Below are positions 23,299 to 35,668 of a stretch of 64,000 nt of DNA, one piece after another (the stretch's first letter is position 1; each line of letters begins with the position of its first letter). The stretch comes from Capra hircus. Taxonomy: Eukaryota > Chordata > Mammalia > Artiodactyla > Bovidae. The position numbers and the translations under genes are program-made. Location: contig NC_030824.1 of the NCBI RefSeq assembly GCF_001704415.2, positions 33,103,022-33,167,021 on the forward strand, read 5' to 3'. Below the pieces are notes generated by a model. That model was not told where the DNA came from and searched no databases. It worked only from the letters and a program-made list of their open reading frames with translations.

Positions 23299-23437
23299 AT
23301 GTGGCAGAAGATGATATGGATAGATAGCATCACTGACTCAGAAAATAACTGGAGCAAACTCCAGGAGATACTGGAGTACAGAGGAGCCTGGAGTGTTTCA
23401 CTCCATGGGGTCGCAAAGAGTCAGAACAACAATATGT
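23299..23437 (+). mobile_element. BovB 3' end or related SINE tail fragment
   Basis: Matches the last ~140 bases of BovB (GATAGATAGCATCACTGACT through CATGGGGTCGCAAAGAGTCA) and ends in AACAACAA. Confidence 0.7.
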
Positions 23438-23600
23438 ACTATCATACTGAGAGCAAACAGCATTTGTATTCTTTTCTTTATAAACATTGTACTATGTATT
23501 CCTTTAGCATTTTTCTTACTGTACTGAACATGACGTCCAAATTGCACATAAATAGTAGTGCTAAGTATGAACATCATTGCATTCCTTTCCTTTATATAAG

Positions 23601-26314
23601 TTCAGTTCAGTGCAGTCACTCAGTTGTGTCTGCCTCTTTGTGATGGCATGGATTGCAGCACATCAGGCCTCCATATACAATATCAACTCCCAGAGATTAC
23701 TCAACTCATGTCCATTGAGTCGGTGATGCCATCCAACTATTTCATCCTCTGTCATCCCCTTTTCCTCCTGCCCTCAATCTTTCCCAGCATCATGGTCTCT
23801 TCAAATGAATCAGTTCTTTGCATCAGGTGGCCAAAGTATTGGAGTTTCAGCTTCAGCATCACTCTGTCCAATGAATATTCAGGACTGATATCCTTTAGAA
23901 TGGGCTGGTTGGCTTTTCTTGCAGCCCAAGGTACTCTCAGGAGTGTTCATCAACACCACAATTAAAAGCATCAATATTTGGTGCTCAGTTTTCTTTACAG
24001 TCCAACTCTCACACCCATACATGACTACTGGAAAAAATATAGCCTTGACTAGATGGACCTTTGTTGGCAAAGTAATGTCTCTGCTTTTTAATATGATGTC
24101 TAGGTTGGTCATAACTTTCCTTCCAAGGAGGAAGGGTCTTTTAATTTCATGGCTGCAATCACCATCTGCAGTAACTTTGGAGCCCTGCAAAAATAATCTG
24201 TCACTGTTTTCACTGTTTCCCCATCTTTTTGCCATGAAGTGATGGGACCAGATACCATCAACTTAGTTTTCTGAATGTTGAGTTTTAAGCAGACATTTTC
24301 ACTGTCCTCTTTCACTTTCATCAAGAGGCTCTTTAGTTCTTTTTCACTTTATGCCATAAGGATGGTATCATTTGCATATCTGAGGTTACTGATATTTCTC
24401 CCTGCAATCTTGTTTTCAGCTTGTGCTTCATCCAGCCCAGCATTTCTCATGATGTACTCTGAATATAAGTAAATAATCATGGTAACACTATACAGTCTTG
24501 ATGTACTCCTTTTCCTATTTGGAACCAGTCTTGTTCCATGTCCAGTTCTAACTGTTGCTTCCTGACCTGCATACAGATTTCTCAAGAGGCAAGTCAGGTG
24601 GTCTGGTATTCCCATCTCTTGAAGAATTTTCCAGTTTGTGGTGATCCACACAGTCAAAGGATTTGACAAAGTCAATAAAGCAGAAATAGATGTTTTTCTG
24701 ACACTCTCTTACTTTTTCAATAATCTAACAGACATTGGCAATTTGATCTCTGGTTCCTCTGCCTTTTTTGAAACCAGCTTGAACATCTGGAAGTTCATGG
24801 TTCATGTATTATTGAAGTCAGGATTGGAGAATTTTGAGCATTACTTTACTAGCATGTGAGATGAGTGCAATTGTGCAGTAGTTTGAACATTCTTTGACAT
24901 TGCCTTTCTTTGGGCTTGGAATGAAAACTGACCTTTTCATGTCCTGTAGCCACTGCTGAGTTTTACAAATTTGCCGGAATATTGAGGCCAACACTTCCGC
25001 AACATCATATTTTAGGATTTGAAATCACTTACCTGAATTCCTTCACTTCCACCACCTTTGGTCATAGTGATGCTTCTTAAGGCCCACTTGACTATGCATT
25101 TCATGATGCCTGGTCCTAGGTGAGTGATCATAGGATTGTGATTATCCGGGTTGTGAACATTTTTTTTTGTTTTTTGGTATAGTTCTTCTGTGTATTTGTA
25201 TAGTTCTTCTTGCCACCTCTTCTTAACATCTTCTGCTTCTGTTAGGTCCATACCTTTTCTGTCCTTTATTGAGCCCATCTTTGCATGAAATTTTCCCTTG
25301 GTATCTCTAATTCTCTTGAAGAGATCTCTAGTCTTTCCCATTCTACTCTTTTCCTCTATTTCTTTGCACTGATCACTGAGGAAGCCTTTATTATTTCTCC
25401 TTGCTGTTTTTTGGAACTCTACATTCAAATGGGTGTATCTTTCCTTTTCATCTTTGCTTTTCATTTCTCTTCTTTTCACAGCCATTTTTAAGGACTCCTC
25501 AGACAGCTATTTTTCTTTTTGGCATTTATTCTTCTTGGGGATGGTCTTGATCACTGCCTACTGGGCAATGTCAGGAACCTCCATCCATAGTTCTTCAGAC
25601 ACTTTGTCTATCAGAGCTAATCCCTTGAATCTGTTTGTTGCTTCCACTATATAATCCTAAGGGATTTGATTTAGGTTATACCTGTATGATCTCATGGTTT
25701 TTCCTACTTTCTTTAATATAAGTCTGAATTTGGCAAAAAGGAATTCATAATCTGAGCCTCAGTCAGCTCTCAGGCTTGTTTTTGCTGACTGTATAGAGCT
25801 TCTCCATCTTTGGTTGCAAAGAATATAATCAATCTGATCTTGGTGATGTCCATGTGTAGAATCTTCTCTTGTGTTGTTGGAAGAGGGTGTTTGCTATGAC
25901 TAGTGTGTTTTCTTGGCAAAGCTCTATTAATCTTTGCCTCGCTTCATTCTGTACTCCAAGGCCAAATTTGCCTGTTACTCCAGGTGTTTCTTGTCTTCCT
26001 ACTTTTGCATTCCAGTCCCTTGTGATGAAAAGGACATCTTTTGGGGGTGTTAGTTCTAGAAGGTCTTGTATGTCTTCATAGAACCACTCAACTTCAGCTT
26101 CTTCAGCATTACTGATTGGGGCATAGACTCTGATTACCATAATATTTAATGATTTGCCTTGGAAATGAACAGAGATCATTCTATCATTTTTGAGATTGCA
26201 TCCAAGAATTATATTTCTGACTCTTTTGTTGACTATGATGGCTACTCCACTTTTTCTAAGGGATTCTTGCCCATAGTAGTAGATACAATGGTCATCTGAG
26301 TTAAATTCACCCAT
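23601..26314 (-). mobile_element. BovB LINE, 3' two thirds of a 5'-inverted copy
   Basis: Runs on the minus strand from its 3' tail at the left (TTCAGTTCAGTGCAGTCACT) to codons for MGEFNSDD at the right edge. It covers most of the endonuclease (25829-26311, with GVTGKFGLGV), linker (25012-25485) and RT, with a damaged but recognisable YA(N)DD region near 24349. Immediately to the right, beyond a Bov-A2, lies the 5' part of a BovB in the opposite orientation. Confidence 0.9.
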
Positions 26315-26594
26315 AGAAGGTGATGGAACCCCACTCCAGTACTCTTGCCTGGAAAATCCCATGGATGGATGAACTGATAGGCTGCAGTCCATGGGGTCGC
26401 TAGGAGTCAGACACAATTGAGTGACTTCACTTTTACTTTTCACTTTCATGCATTGAAGAAAGACATGGCAACCCACTCCAGTGTTCTTGCCTGGAGAATC
26501 CCAGGGACAGGGGAGCCTGGTGGGCTGCTGTCTATGGGGTTGCACAGAGTCGGACATGACTGAAATGACTTAGCAGCAGCAGCAGCAGCAGCAA
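26315..26594 (+). mobile_element. Bov-A2 SINE at the BovB inversion joint
   Basis: Two BovB-tail-derived monomers in tandem, joined by the TTCACTTTTACTTTTCACTT linker, ending in an (AGC)n tail at 26571-26594. No target duplication is visible at its ends, so it may have landed with a deletion or been present when the joint formed. Confidence 0.85.
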
Positions 26595-26595
26595 G

Positions 26596-27954
26596 GGACT
26601 AAAATGAACTGGAGTGGTGGCTTCATGGTGGTGGAGTGTCTGTGAGGAAATACCCCACATCCACCAAGGTCAGGAGTGGTGGCTGTGCTTTAATGGAGCG
26701 GCCATGAGGAGATACCCCACACCAAGGTCAGGAGCAGCAGCTGCACTTCTCTGAAATGGCTGTGAGGAAATACCCCACAGCCAAGGCCAGAAAAACCCTA
26801 GCAAGATGGCAAGTGCTGGAGCGGCAGCTGTGAAGAGATAGCCCATGCCCAAGTGCAAAGGAGAAGCCCCATCAAGATGGTAGGAAGGGCAAATTCCTAT
26901 TTAGAATCAAACCTCATTCCCACCAGAGATGCTCGGAGGGCTCAAACAAACCTTGTGCACATCAGAACCCAGGGACTTCACAGAGGCTGAAACAGAATTG
27001 TGTTTGAGCATCTCCTGTGGAGGTACAGGTCAGCAGTAGACTGCCACAGGGACAGGGGCTCTGGGTGCAGCAGACTTGGGTATTGCATAAGCCCTCTTGG
27101 ATGAGGTCGACATTAACCCCATCATAGAGCTGCCAGAACTTACACAGGACTGGTAAATAGACTCTTGGAGGGCACAAACAGAAACTTGTCTGCACCAAGA
27201 CCCAGGAGGAAGGAGCAGTGACCCAAAAGAGACTGACCCAGACTTGCCCAGTAGCGTCCAGGAGTCTCCAGCGGAGGCGTGGGTTGGTGGGGGCCTGCTG
27301 CAGGGTTGGGGGCAGTGAGTGTAGCAGTATATGCATGGGATCTTTGAAGGAGGTCACCATTATCTTCATTACCTCCATTTTAGTTTGGTTCTAAGTAAAT
27401 AGCAGGGAGGGAACACCGCTCCACCCATCAACAGAAAATTGGATTAAAGGTTTACTGAACATGGCCAGTTTTTCCCTCAGTTAGTCTCTTCCTTCAGGAA
27501 GTTTCCATAAGCCTCTTATCCTTCTCTATCAGAGGACAGACAGACTGAAAACCACAATCACAGAAAAATAACCAATCTGATCACATGGACCACTGCCTTG
27601 TCTAACTCAATGAAACTATGAGCCATGCTGTGTAGGGCCACCCAAAACGGATGGGTCATAGTAGAGAGTTCTGACAAAACATGGTCCACTGGAGAAGGGA
27701 ATGGCAAACCACTTCAGTATTCTTGCCTTGAGAACCCCATGAACAGTATGAAAAGGCAAAAAGATAGGATACTGAAAGATGAACTCCCCAAGTTGGTAGG
27801 TGCCCAATATGCTACAGGAGATAAGTAGGGAAATAACTTCAGAAGGAATGAAGAGATGGAGCCAAAGCAAAAACAACACCCAGCTTTGGATGTTACTGGT
27901 CATAGAAGCAAAGTTTGATGCTGTAAAGAGCAGTATTGCAAAGGAACCTGGAAT
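26596..27954 (+). mobile_element. BovB LINE, 5' UTR and ORF start (inverted 5' part)
   Basis: Plus-strand BovB 5' region: a tandem-repeat block, then sequence through CTAACTCAATGAAACTATGA, ATGAGCCATGC and GGAGAAGGGAATGGCAAACC. It ends abruptly at GGAACCTGGAAT, the codons for GTWN at the start of the endonuclease. The neighbouring minus-strand body begins only about 100 bases further down the element, so the two parts are nearly contiguous in the element but head to head in the genome. Confidence 0.8.
26641..26870 (+). repeat. Tandem repeats in the BovB 5' UTR
   Basis: A unit of about 57-69 bases begins near 26641, 26704, 26761 and 26830. Each has a TG(A)GGAAATACCCCAC-like core and most are followed by CCAAGGTCAGGAG. 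This may be a multiplied promoter or leader module, which is inference. Confidence 0.75.
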
Positions 27955-28436
27955 CACTGTTAAGTATAATGCTGCTTTTTTAGTGAATGCGTTTGTCAAT
28001 TTGAGATCTCTGAGAGCAGAAGTTAATCAAGATTAGATGTGGAAGAGATTTATTCAGAGAAAGCTTTGTGACTGACCTATCCTTGAATCTTCATGTGTGC
28101 ATGCTAAGTCACTTCAGTCTTGTCTGACCCTTTGAGACACCATAGACTGTAGCCCATCAGGCTCTTCTGTATGGGATTCTCCAAGCAAGAATACTGGAGT
28201 GAGTTGTCATTTCCTTCTCCAGAATATTCACAGAAAGGGTTTAAATTTTAATCCAGTAAAGTCTTTGGCTTGTACCAAAATTATTCACATGCTAGCCATC
28301 ATTTGTCTTTCTTGCTTGATCAGCATTATAATATCATTACAATTAATTAAGCTAATGTTTTGTGAAATATGCAGACAAGGTTTCCATTAGACTGTCTTAT
28401 GAAAAAGGGCTGGAAAATAAACATAGCCCTAGGACA
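27955..28436. other. Spacer between BovB copies, with a partial Bov-tA
   Basis: Contains a minus-strand Bov-tA tail piece at about 28097-28223 (CTAAGTCACTTCAGTCTTGT to CCTTCTCCAG). The rest is not recognised. Confidence 0.65.
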
Positions 28437-29537
28437 AAAGAGTTCCAGAAAAAAACATCTCTTTCTGCTTTATTGACTATGCCAAAGCCTTTGACTGTGT
28501 GGATCACAATCAACTGTGGAAAATTCTGAAAGAGATGGGAATACCAGACCACCTGACTTTCCTCTAGAGAAACCTGTATGCAGGTCAGGAAGCAACAGTT
28601 AGAACTGGACATGGAACAACAGACTGGTTCCAAATAGGAAAAGGAGTACGTCAAGGCTGTATATTGTCACTCTGCTTATTTAACTTTTATTCAGAGTGCA
28701 TCATGAGAAATGCTGGACTGGAAGAAACACAAGCTGGAATTAAGATTGTTGGGACAAATATCAATAACCTCAGATATGCAGATGACACCACCCTTATGGC
28801 AGAAAGTGAAGAGGAACTAAAAAGCCTCTTGATGAAAGTGAAAGAGGAGAGTGAAAAAGTTGGCTTAAAGCTCAATATTCAGAAAATGAAGATCATGGCA
28901 TCTGGTCCCATCACCCCATGGGAAATAGAGGGGGAAACAGTGGAAATGTCAGACTTTATTTTCTTGGGCTCCAAAATCATGGTGACTGCAGCCATGAAAT
29001 TAAAAGACGCTTGCTCCTTGGAAGAAAAGTTATGACCAACCTAGATAGCATATTCAAAAGCAGTGACATTATATGGCTGACAAAGGTCCGTCTAGTCAGT
29101 GCTATGGTTTTTCCTCTGATCATGTATGGATGTGAGAGTTGGACTGTGAAGAAGGCTGAGCACTGAAGAATTGATGCTTTTGAACTGTGGTGTTGGAGAA
29201 GACTCTTGAGAGTCCCTTGGACTGCAGGGAGATCCAACCAGTCCATTCTGAAGGAGATCAGCCCTGGGATTTCTTTGGAAGGAATGATGCTAAAGCTGAA
29301 ACTTTGGCCACCTCATGCGAAGAGTTGACTCATTGGAAAAGACTCTGATGCTGGGAGGGATTGGGGGCAGGAGGAGAAGGGGACAACAGAGGATGAGATG
29401 GCTGGAAAGCATCACTGACTTGCTGGACGTGAGTCTGAGTGAACTCTGGGAGATGGTGATGGACAGGGAGGCCTGGCATGCTGCAATTCATGGGGTCGCA
29501 AAGAGTCAGACATGACTGAGCAACTGAACTGAACTGA
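28437..29537 (+). mobile_element. BovB LINE, 5'-truncated
   Basis: Begins at the RT sequence for EFQK (AAAGAGTTCCAGAAAAAAAC) and reaches the CTGAACTGAACTGA tail. Includes a 123-codon piece (28664-29035) with RYADDTTLM. Stops before this piece and small deletions near 28945 and 28980 break the frame. Confidence 0.95.
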
Positions 29538-29606
29538 GGACAAGACTCTAAGTGAATATCATTGTAGGTTTCATGTAATATGAATTTTTTTTTTAATGAA
29601 GACTAG

Positions 29607-31498
29607 TGGATATTGAAACCTTTCAAATAGCTGTGAAAAGAAGAGAAGTGAAAAGCAAAGGAGAAAAGGAAAGATATAAGCATCTGAATGCAGAGTTCCA
29701 AAGAATAGAAAGGAGAGATAAGAAAGCCTTCCTCAGTGATCAATGCAAAGAAATAGAGGGAAACAACAGAATGGGAACAACTAAAGATCTCTTCAAGAAA
29801 ATTAGAGATACCAAGGTAATATTTTATGCAAAAGTGGGCTCGATAAAGGACAGAAATGGTATGGACCTAACAGAAGCAGAAAATATTAAGAAGAGGTGGC
29901 AAGAAGACACAGAAGAACTGCATAAAAAAGATCTTCACCATCAAGATATTCGTGATGGTGTGATCACTCACCTAGAGCCAGACATCCTGGAATGTGAAGT
30001 CAAGTGGGCCTTGGAAAGCATCACTACAAAACAGGCCAGTGGAGGTAATGGAATTCCATTTGAGGTATTTTAAATCCTGAAAGAGGATGCTGCAAAAGTG
30101 CTGCAGTCAATGTGCCAGCAAATTTGGAAAACTCAGCAGTGGCCACAGGACTGGAAAAGGTCTGTTTTCATTCCAATCCCAAAGAAAGGCAATGAAAAGA
30201 AGGCTCAAACTACCGCACAATGACACTCATCTCACACGCTAGCAAAGGAATGCTCAAAATTCTCCAAGGCAGGCTTCAGCAATACGTGAACCGTGAACTT
30301 CCTGATGTTCAAGCTGGTTTCAGAAAAGGCAGAGAAACCAGAGATCAAATTGCCAACATCCGCTAGATCATGGAAAAAGCAAGAGAGTTCCAGAAAAACC
30401 TCTATTTCTGCTTTATTGACTATGCCAAAGCCTTGGACTGTGTGGATCACAATAAACTGTGGAAAATTCTGAAAGAGATGAGAATACCAGACCACCTGAC
30501 CTGCCTCTTGAGAAACCTATATGCAAGTCAGAAAGCAACAGTTAGAGCTGGATATGGAAGAACACACTGGTTCCAAATAGGAAAGGAGTACATCAAGGCT
30601 GTATATTGTCACCCTGCTTAGTTAACTTATATGCAGAGTACATCATGAGAAACGCTGGGCTGGAAAAAGCACAAGCTGGAATCAAGATTGCTGGGAGAAA
30701 TATCAATAACCTCAGATACGCAGATGACACCACCCTTATGGCAGAAAGTAAAGAGGAACTAAAAAGCCTCTTGATGAAAGTGAAAGAGGAGAGTGAAAAA
30801 CTTGGCTTAAAGCTCAACATTCAGAAAATGAAGATCATGGCATCTGGTCCCATCACTTCATGGGAAATAAATGGGGAAACAGTGGAAACCATGTCAGACT
30901 TTATTTCTCAGGGCTCCAAAATCACTGCAGATGATGATTGCATCCATGAAATTAAAAGATGCTTACTCCTTGGAAGGAAAGTTATGACCAACCTAGATAG
31001 CATATTCAAAAGCAAAGACTACTTTGCCAACAAAGGTCTGTCTAGTCAAGGCTATGGTTTTTCCAGTGGTCACATATGGATGTGAGAGTTGGACTGTGAA
31101 GAAAACTGAGCACTGAAGAATTGATGCTTTTGAACTGTAGTGTTGGAGAAGACTTTTTAGATTCCCTTGGACTGCATGGAGATCCAATCAGTCCATCCTA
31201 AAGCAGATCAGTCCTTGGTGTTCTTTGGAGGGAATGATGCTAAAGCTGAAACTCCAGTACTTTGGCCACCTCATGCGAAGAGTTGACTCATTGGAAAAGA
31301 CTCTGATGCTGGGAGGGATTGGGGGCAGGAGGAGAAGGGGACGACAGAGGATGAGATGGCTGGATGGCATCACTGACTTGATGTACATGAGTTTGAGTGA
31401 ACTCTGGAAGTTGATGATGGAGAGGAAGGCCTGGCCTGCTGCAATTCATGGGGTTGCAAAGAGTCGGACACTACTGAACGACTGAACTGAACTGAACT
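29607..31498 (+). mobile_element. BovB LINE, 5'-truncated, linker plus RT
   Basis: Starts in the Lys-rich linker (CAAATAGCTGTGAAAAGAAG) and ends at CTGAACTGAACTGAAC. Frame pieces are 29606-30073 (linker and RT start), 30370-30621 (FIDYAKALDCV) and 30606-31085 (RYADDTTLM). Stops and frameshifts break it at about 30070, 30365, 30620 and 31010. It lies head to tail with the preceding copy. Confidence 0.95.
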
Positions 31499-31704
31499 AC
31501 AGGTATACAACAGTTATTCATCTTTAAAAAGAAAAATCATACCTATTTATAGTTATTTAAAAATATTGGTTATATTCCCTGTACTGTACAATATAGTCTA
31601 CTAGCTTATTTTATATATAATAATTTGTACCTCTTAATATACCTCTACCTTGCCCCTCCCACATCCTTCCCCCTGCTGGTAACCACTAGTTTGTCTTCTG
31701 TATC
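31499..31704. other. Possible L1 3' UTR-like DNA
   Basis: Words such as 'tattccctgtactgtacaat' and 'ggtaaccactagtttgt' recur in mammalian L1 3' regions, but I cannot fix family or strand. Confidence 0.3.
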
Positions 31705-32095
31705 TGAAAGAAATTAAGGAACAACCCTATTTAATATTATTGAAAAGACGTTAAAATATCCAGGAATATACTTACCAAAGATGGTAAAAGATCTGTGCTT
31801 GGAAAACTCTAAGATACTGATTAAGGAAATCGAAGATAATGAAAACAAATGAGAAGGTACACTGTGTTCTTTGATTGGAAAAAATAACATTATTGAAATG
31901 ACCATACTACCCAAGGTAGTCTACAGATTCAATGCAATTCTTATCAAAATGCTAAGAGTATTTTTCACAGAACTAGAACAAAGCATTTTAAAATAGTAAT
32001 GCTATACCAAAGACCCAGAATAACCAAAAGAATCTTGAGAAAGACGAGCAAAGCTGGAGAAATTATGCTCCCTGTCTTCAGACTATAGTATTAAC
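31705..32095 (+). mobile_element. L1 LINE, ORF2 C-terminal fragment
   Basis: Carries the conserved L1 ORF2 region ('ctacccaaggtagtctacag', 'gattcaatgcaattcttatc', 'agacccagaataaccaaaag'). Frame destroyed by stops and indels; a 66-codon antisense frame is a by-product. Confidence 0.85.
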
Positions 32096-33477
32096 TGATT
32101 TTTACACTTTTTTTCTAATCATATAAAATAATGCTTTTGGAAACCAGTGCCTATGTGTCATGCATGTAAAGTCTTTTTAATCAACTCTAGCCGTGATATC
32201 ACATTCAGTACAGCAGCTCTAATTGCAGCTACTACTGCATGAGCTGACACTAGCCTACAGAAATTCCATAAATTCATCCTCTACTTAAAGGACCAAATTG
32301 CAGAATTAAATACAATGATAGGAGCCACCATGCCTGCATCACTTAGCCTTATACAGATGGCACTAATCACATTCCTGTCCCAGAAGGCAATATCATTTTT
32401 TTTTTTTTAATTTACTACCTTGACCAAAGCAGAAGGCAGTGTCAGAGATTTCCACTTGTCCTTTTGTACTATGTACTTTATACTTTTGCATCAAGGACCC
32501 AACTTAGAGGTTACTCCAACCAGGGCATGTGCCTTGGCTTAGTATTTACGTGTCTTTGGAATTCTAAGATCCTATCAAATCCTGAATTTGCTCTTTAGCT
32601 GTGACCTCTTTCCCAATAAAGGAGATAAAGGTGTGTGTGTGTTTGTTTGTTTGTTTTTTAATGCAAGATAATCTGTTTAACTTCTGAACTTAGGTTTTAA
32701 TTTTTTCCCCCCAGTTTCACTCTATTCCCTGTAGGACATTGATGCAAATTAGTAACAATCAGTCCATTCTACTGCCATTGTAAGCACTGAAGTCTTTCCA
32801 TATGACTGAAATATTTAAAATTTCCTGTTATTAAAGTTATTTTTCCAGAACAGTTTCCCTGCTTATTGAAGGTGACCTCTTTAGCAAGCACCTTGCCATT
32901 TTGTTCCAACATCTATGCCCCACTAACCCCTCAGATCTTATACTTATTGGTGAATAAGCCAGTCTCTAAACCTACTGAACAACTGCTTTCTAGGGCTCTT
33001 CTGGTACCATCTGTGTAGTATGTTTTGGTTCTCAAAGCAGATGGTGAATGAGATTAGACATAAAAGGGATTAATAGGGGAAGTGCTTGTGAATGAAAAAG
33101 AAAGAAAGTATTTGAGTAGGCAGGGAGGAACTTGAGACTATGATGTAGATCTGATACCTATACAAGGAGGAAAAAAATGAAAAAAAGAAAAGGAAAAAAT
33201 TCATACTGAGAGCAGTTCTGAAGAAGTTTGGACCACTTCAGTAGAGAGTCCATTAGTAGAAATTAGCTTTACTCAGGAGTGAGCAACTTTTAATTCCCTT
33301 TTCATTACCTGGACAATCCATCATAAATGAAGCAGAATTTTACTTATAAGAAACTTGGCACCATTTAATAGGTGCTTCAACATATGGAGCAAAAAATACA
33401 TCTAATTGTAAGGAAAGGCAATTAATAAACACACACATAAAACCCAAATGAATGACTCTAAAGAACAAAAGAGGTTG
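32096..33477. other. Unclassified DNA, no gene seen
   Basis: Contains a T12 run near 32397-32409 and a GTTT-type short repeat near 32640-32660. The rest has no nameable family and no long frame on either strand. Confidence 0.4.
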
Positions 33478-33822
33478 CTATGAATTTAATTTGTGTATGT
33501 CCTCCCCAAACTCTTAGGTTAAAGCCTGACCCAATGTGATGATATTTGGAAGTGGAGCCCTTGGCTTTTGAAGATGGAGCCCTCATGAACTAGGTTAGTG
33601 GCCCTTATAAAAGAGAACCCCAGAGGGCTCCTTTGCCTCTTCTGTCACACAAGACTCGGTGAGAAGATGACTGTCTATGAATCAGGAAGAGGGCATTTAT
33701 TAGGTCTGCCAGATTATTGATCTTGGACTTCTCATCTTCCAGAACTGTGAGAAATAGAAGTTTGCTGTTGAAGCCATTCAGTATATATTTCTGTTACAGC
33801 AGCCCTGATGGTCTGACAGGAA
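33478..33822 (+). mobile_element. ERVL-MaLR LTR (MST/MLT1-like)
   Basis: Word order matches MaLR LTRs: 'cccaatgtgatgatatttgg', 'gagccctcatgaac', 'cccttataaaagagaacccc' (with a TATAAA-like core), 'cttccagaactgtgagaaat' and 'cagcagccctgatggtctga'. Solo, diverged, ancient. Confidence 0.8.
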
Positions 33823-33915
33823 ATTTTCACATATGATTTATGTAATCATTCAACTGGAAATTTTAGAAAAAGAACTCTTCTCTAATTTACTGTTAGTTTA
33901 GTGATATAGATTAAA

Positions 33916-34260
33916 TTTTTTTAAAGAAACTATTTTTGGTTGCACTGGCTTCGTTCCTGCTCAGGCTTTCTCTGGTTGTGGCAAGTGGAGGCTGTTTGTT
34001 GCTTCATTGTGGTGTTCTGAGCTTCTCATTGTGGTATCTTCTCTTGTAATAGAGCACAGGCTGCAGGCTTGTGGGCTTCAGTAACTGCAGCAGGTGAACT
34101 CAGTAGTTGCAGATCACAGGCTCTAAAGTGAGCGCTGTATAGTTGCAGCGCTTGGGCTTTGTTGCTTCACACATATGAGATCTTCCCAGACATGGGACCA
34201 AGCCTGTGTCCCCTGTATTGGTAGGCAGACTTTTATCCACTATAATACCAGAGAGTCCCA
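33916..34260 (-). mobile_element. CHR-type SINE
   Basis: T-rich left edge, body with 'gttgcagcgcttgggct'-type words and a degraded tRNA-like head at the right (ACCAGAGAGTCCC). Diverged. Confidence 0.7.
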
Positions 34261-34369
34261 GTTATGCTTTCAATTATTTTTCACATCTTTATCTTTTTGT
34301 CTGTTTTATATAACTCAGGTCCTCATGACCTCTTTTCAGTACCAGTCCAATGAATAATGACGTGTTCTG

Positions 34370-34960
34370 ATTCTTCCTACACTTTATTCTGTCTCCACAA
34401 TGCAAGCAACAATTTAGTTAAAAACTTACGATGCTGATCCCTTTTCAACTATCCACAATTCCTTATGTCTTTCAGAATCAAATTCCAAACTATTACATTC
34501 GAGTTGGTTTATGACCTAGCTCCTGTCTAATTATATCTCAATAAGAAACTTACTAAACTATTTGCAAATGCTCGTGTATTCCTGGGCATGGCTTGCTTTC
34601 ATGCCTCTCTACAAACTTCATATTCTGCCAGGAGTGCTCATCCTCCACTCCTCCACCTCCAACCCCAATTCATCACCAGACTGACTCCTACTGACTCAAC
34701 TATATGAGGCTCAGGCATCTCTGAACTTCCTTCAAAGATGAACTGTTCCCACACATTTCTGCTTTTCTTATTATATTAAATGCTATTATACTCAGTGAAT
34801 TGCAAGCAATTGTTAACTAGCCTTTTTCTTCCTTTACTTGTGGAAGTCCAGAAAGATAAATCACCTTGTTTATCTCTATATTTCAGAAGTAATTAGTATC
34901 TTTGATGTATTTGCTTGTTATTAATGATGAAATAAGTGAATACAAATTGTTAAAACAAAC
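34370..34960 (+). mobile_element. L2 LINE 3' end
   Basis: Long, diverged match in order to the L2 3' region: 'tttcaactatccacaattcc', 'ttatgacctagctcctgtct', 'cttcatattctgccagg', and a 3' end around 'cttgtggaagtccagaaaga'. Predates the ruminant radiation. Confidence 0.65.
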
Positions 34961-35668
34961 AAATATTCAAAAGAGTCAAGGTGGTGAGACTATCACATCT
35001 CTTGAAATCCAGTAACTCCAAATTTTAAAAATAAAGTTCATATGTTATACATATGCAATCACAAGGCCTTAAGTAAGCTATGATGATTCATAATTATACA
35101 ATATCATAAGCAGAAAGGTAGTCAGTTTACTTCAATCTTATTCCTCCAGGTTTGATTTTTATAAACAATTAAACAGTATTGAAATACCAAGCAAAAATTT
35201 TGGCATGTCATTTCAGTAAATAAAATAGGAATATATATATTGATTTTATATACTAGCATGTTTTGTGTTTGTCTATAATCAGTTCCTTTAATCTTCATGT
35301 AGAAAAAATATATTTTTTTAACATTTTCACCATGTGTAAGTCTTTTTGGCATTTTCATTTACTAGAAAAATCAAGAAAATGGAAAGGAGTTTATAGTTTA
35401 TAGTGAAACTTTCAGATTGGCTGCTTGTGCCTCTTGGTTGTATTTATTCTTTAAATAATATATTCAATCTTATTTAGAATGATTTGGTATTTTCATTATT
35501 TGAAAAATGTTTTGCTTTACTTTAGTCTTACTATCATCTTGTGCCCCTTATCTTAGATGAACTTGATGTCCCATACAAACATATATGCAAATACAGTTAC
35601 TAATTAAGATAATCTGATAATCAGAAGTTTAACCAAACAATCCCTTTTGAAAAAATTTAGAGTTGATT
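34961..35668. other. AT-rich DNA, no gene seen
   Basis: No family recognised. Confidence 0.4.

Noticed and set aside
23563..27970. TAAGTAT on both sides of the inverted BovB as a target duplication
   Set aside because: On the left it lies about 30 bases away from the element's 3' end with non-BovB sequence between, so it does not abut the insertion.
31499..31704. A firm L1 call for this stretch
   Set aside because: The words are suggestive, but orientation and family could not be fixed by eye.
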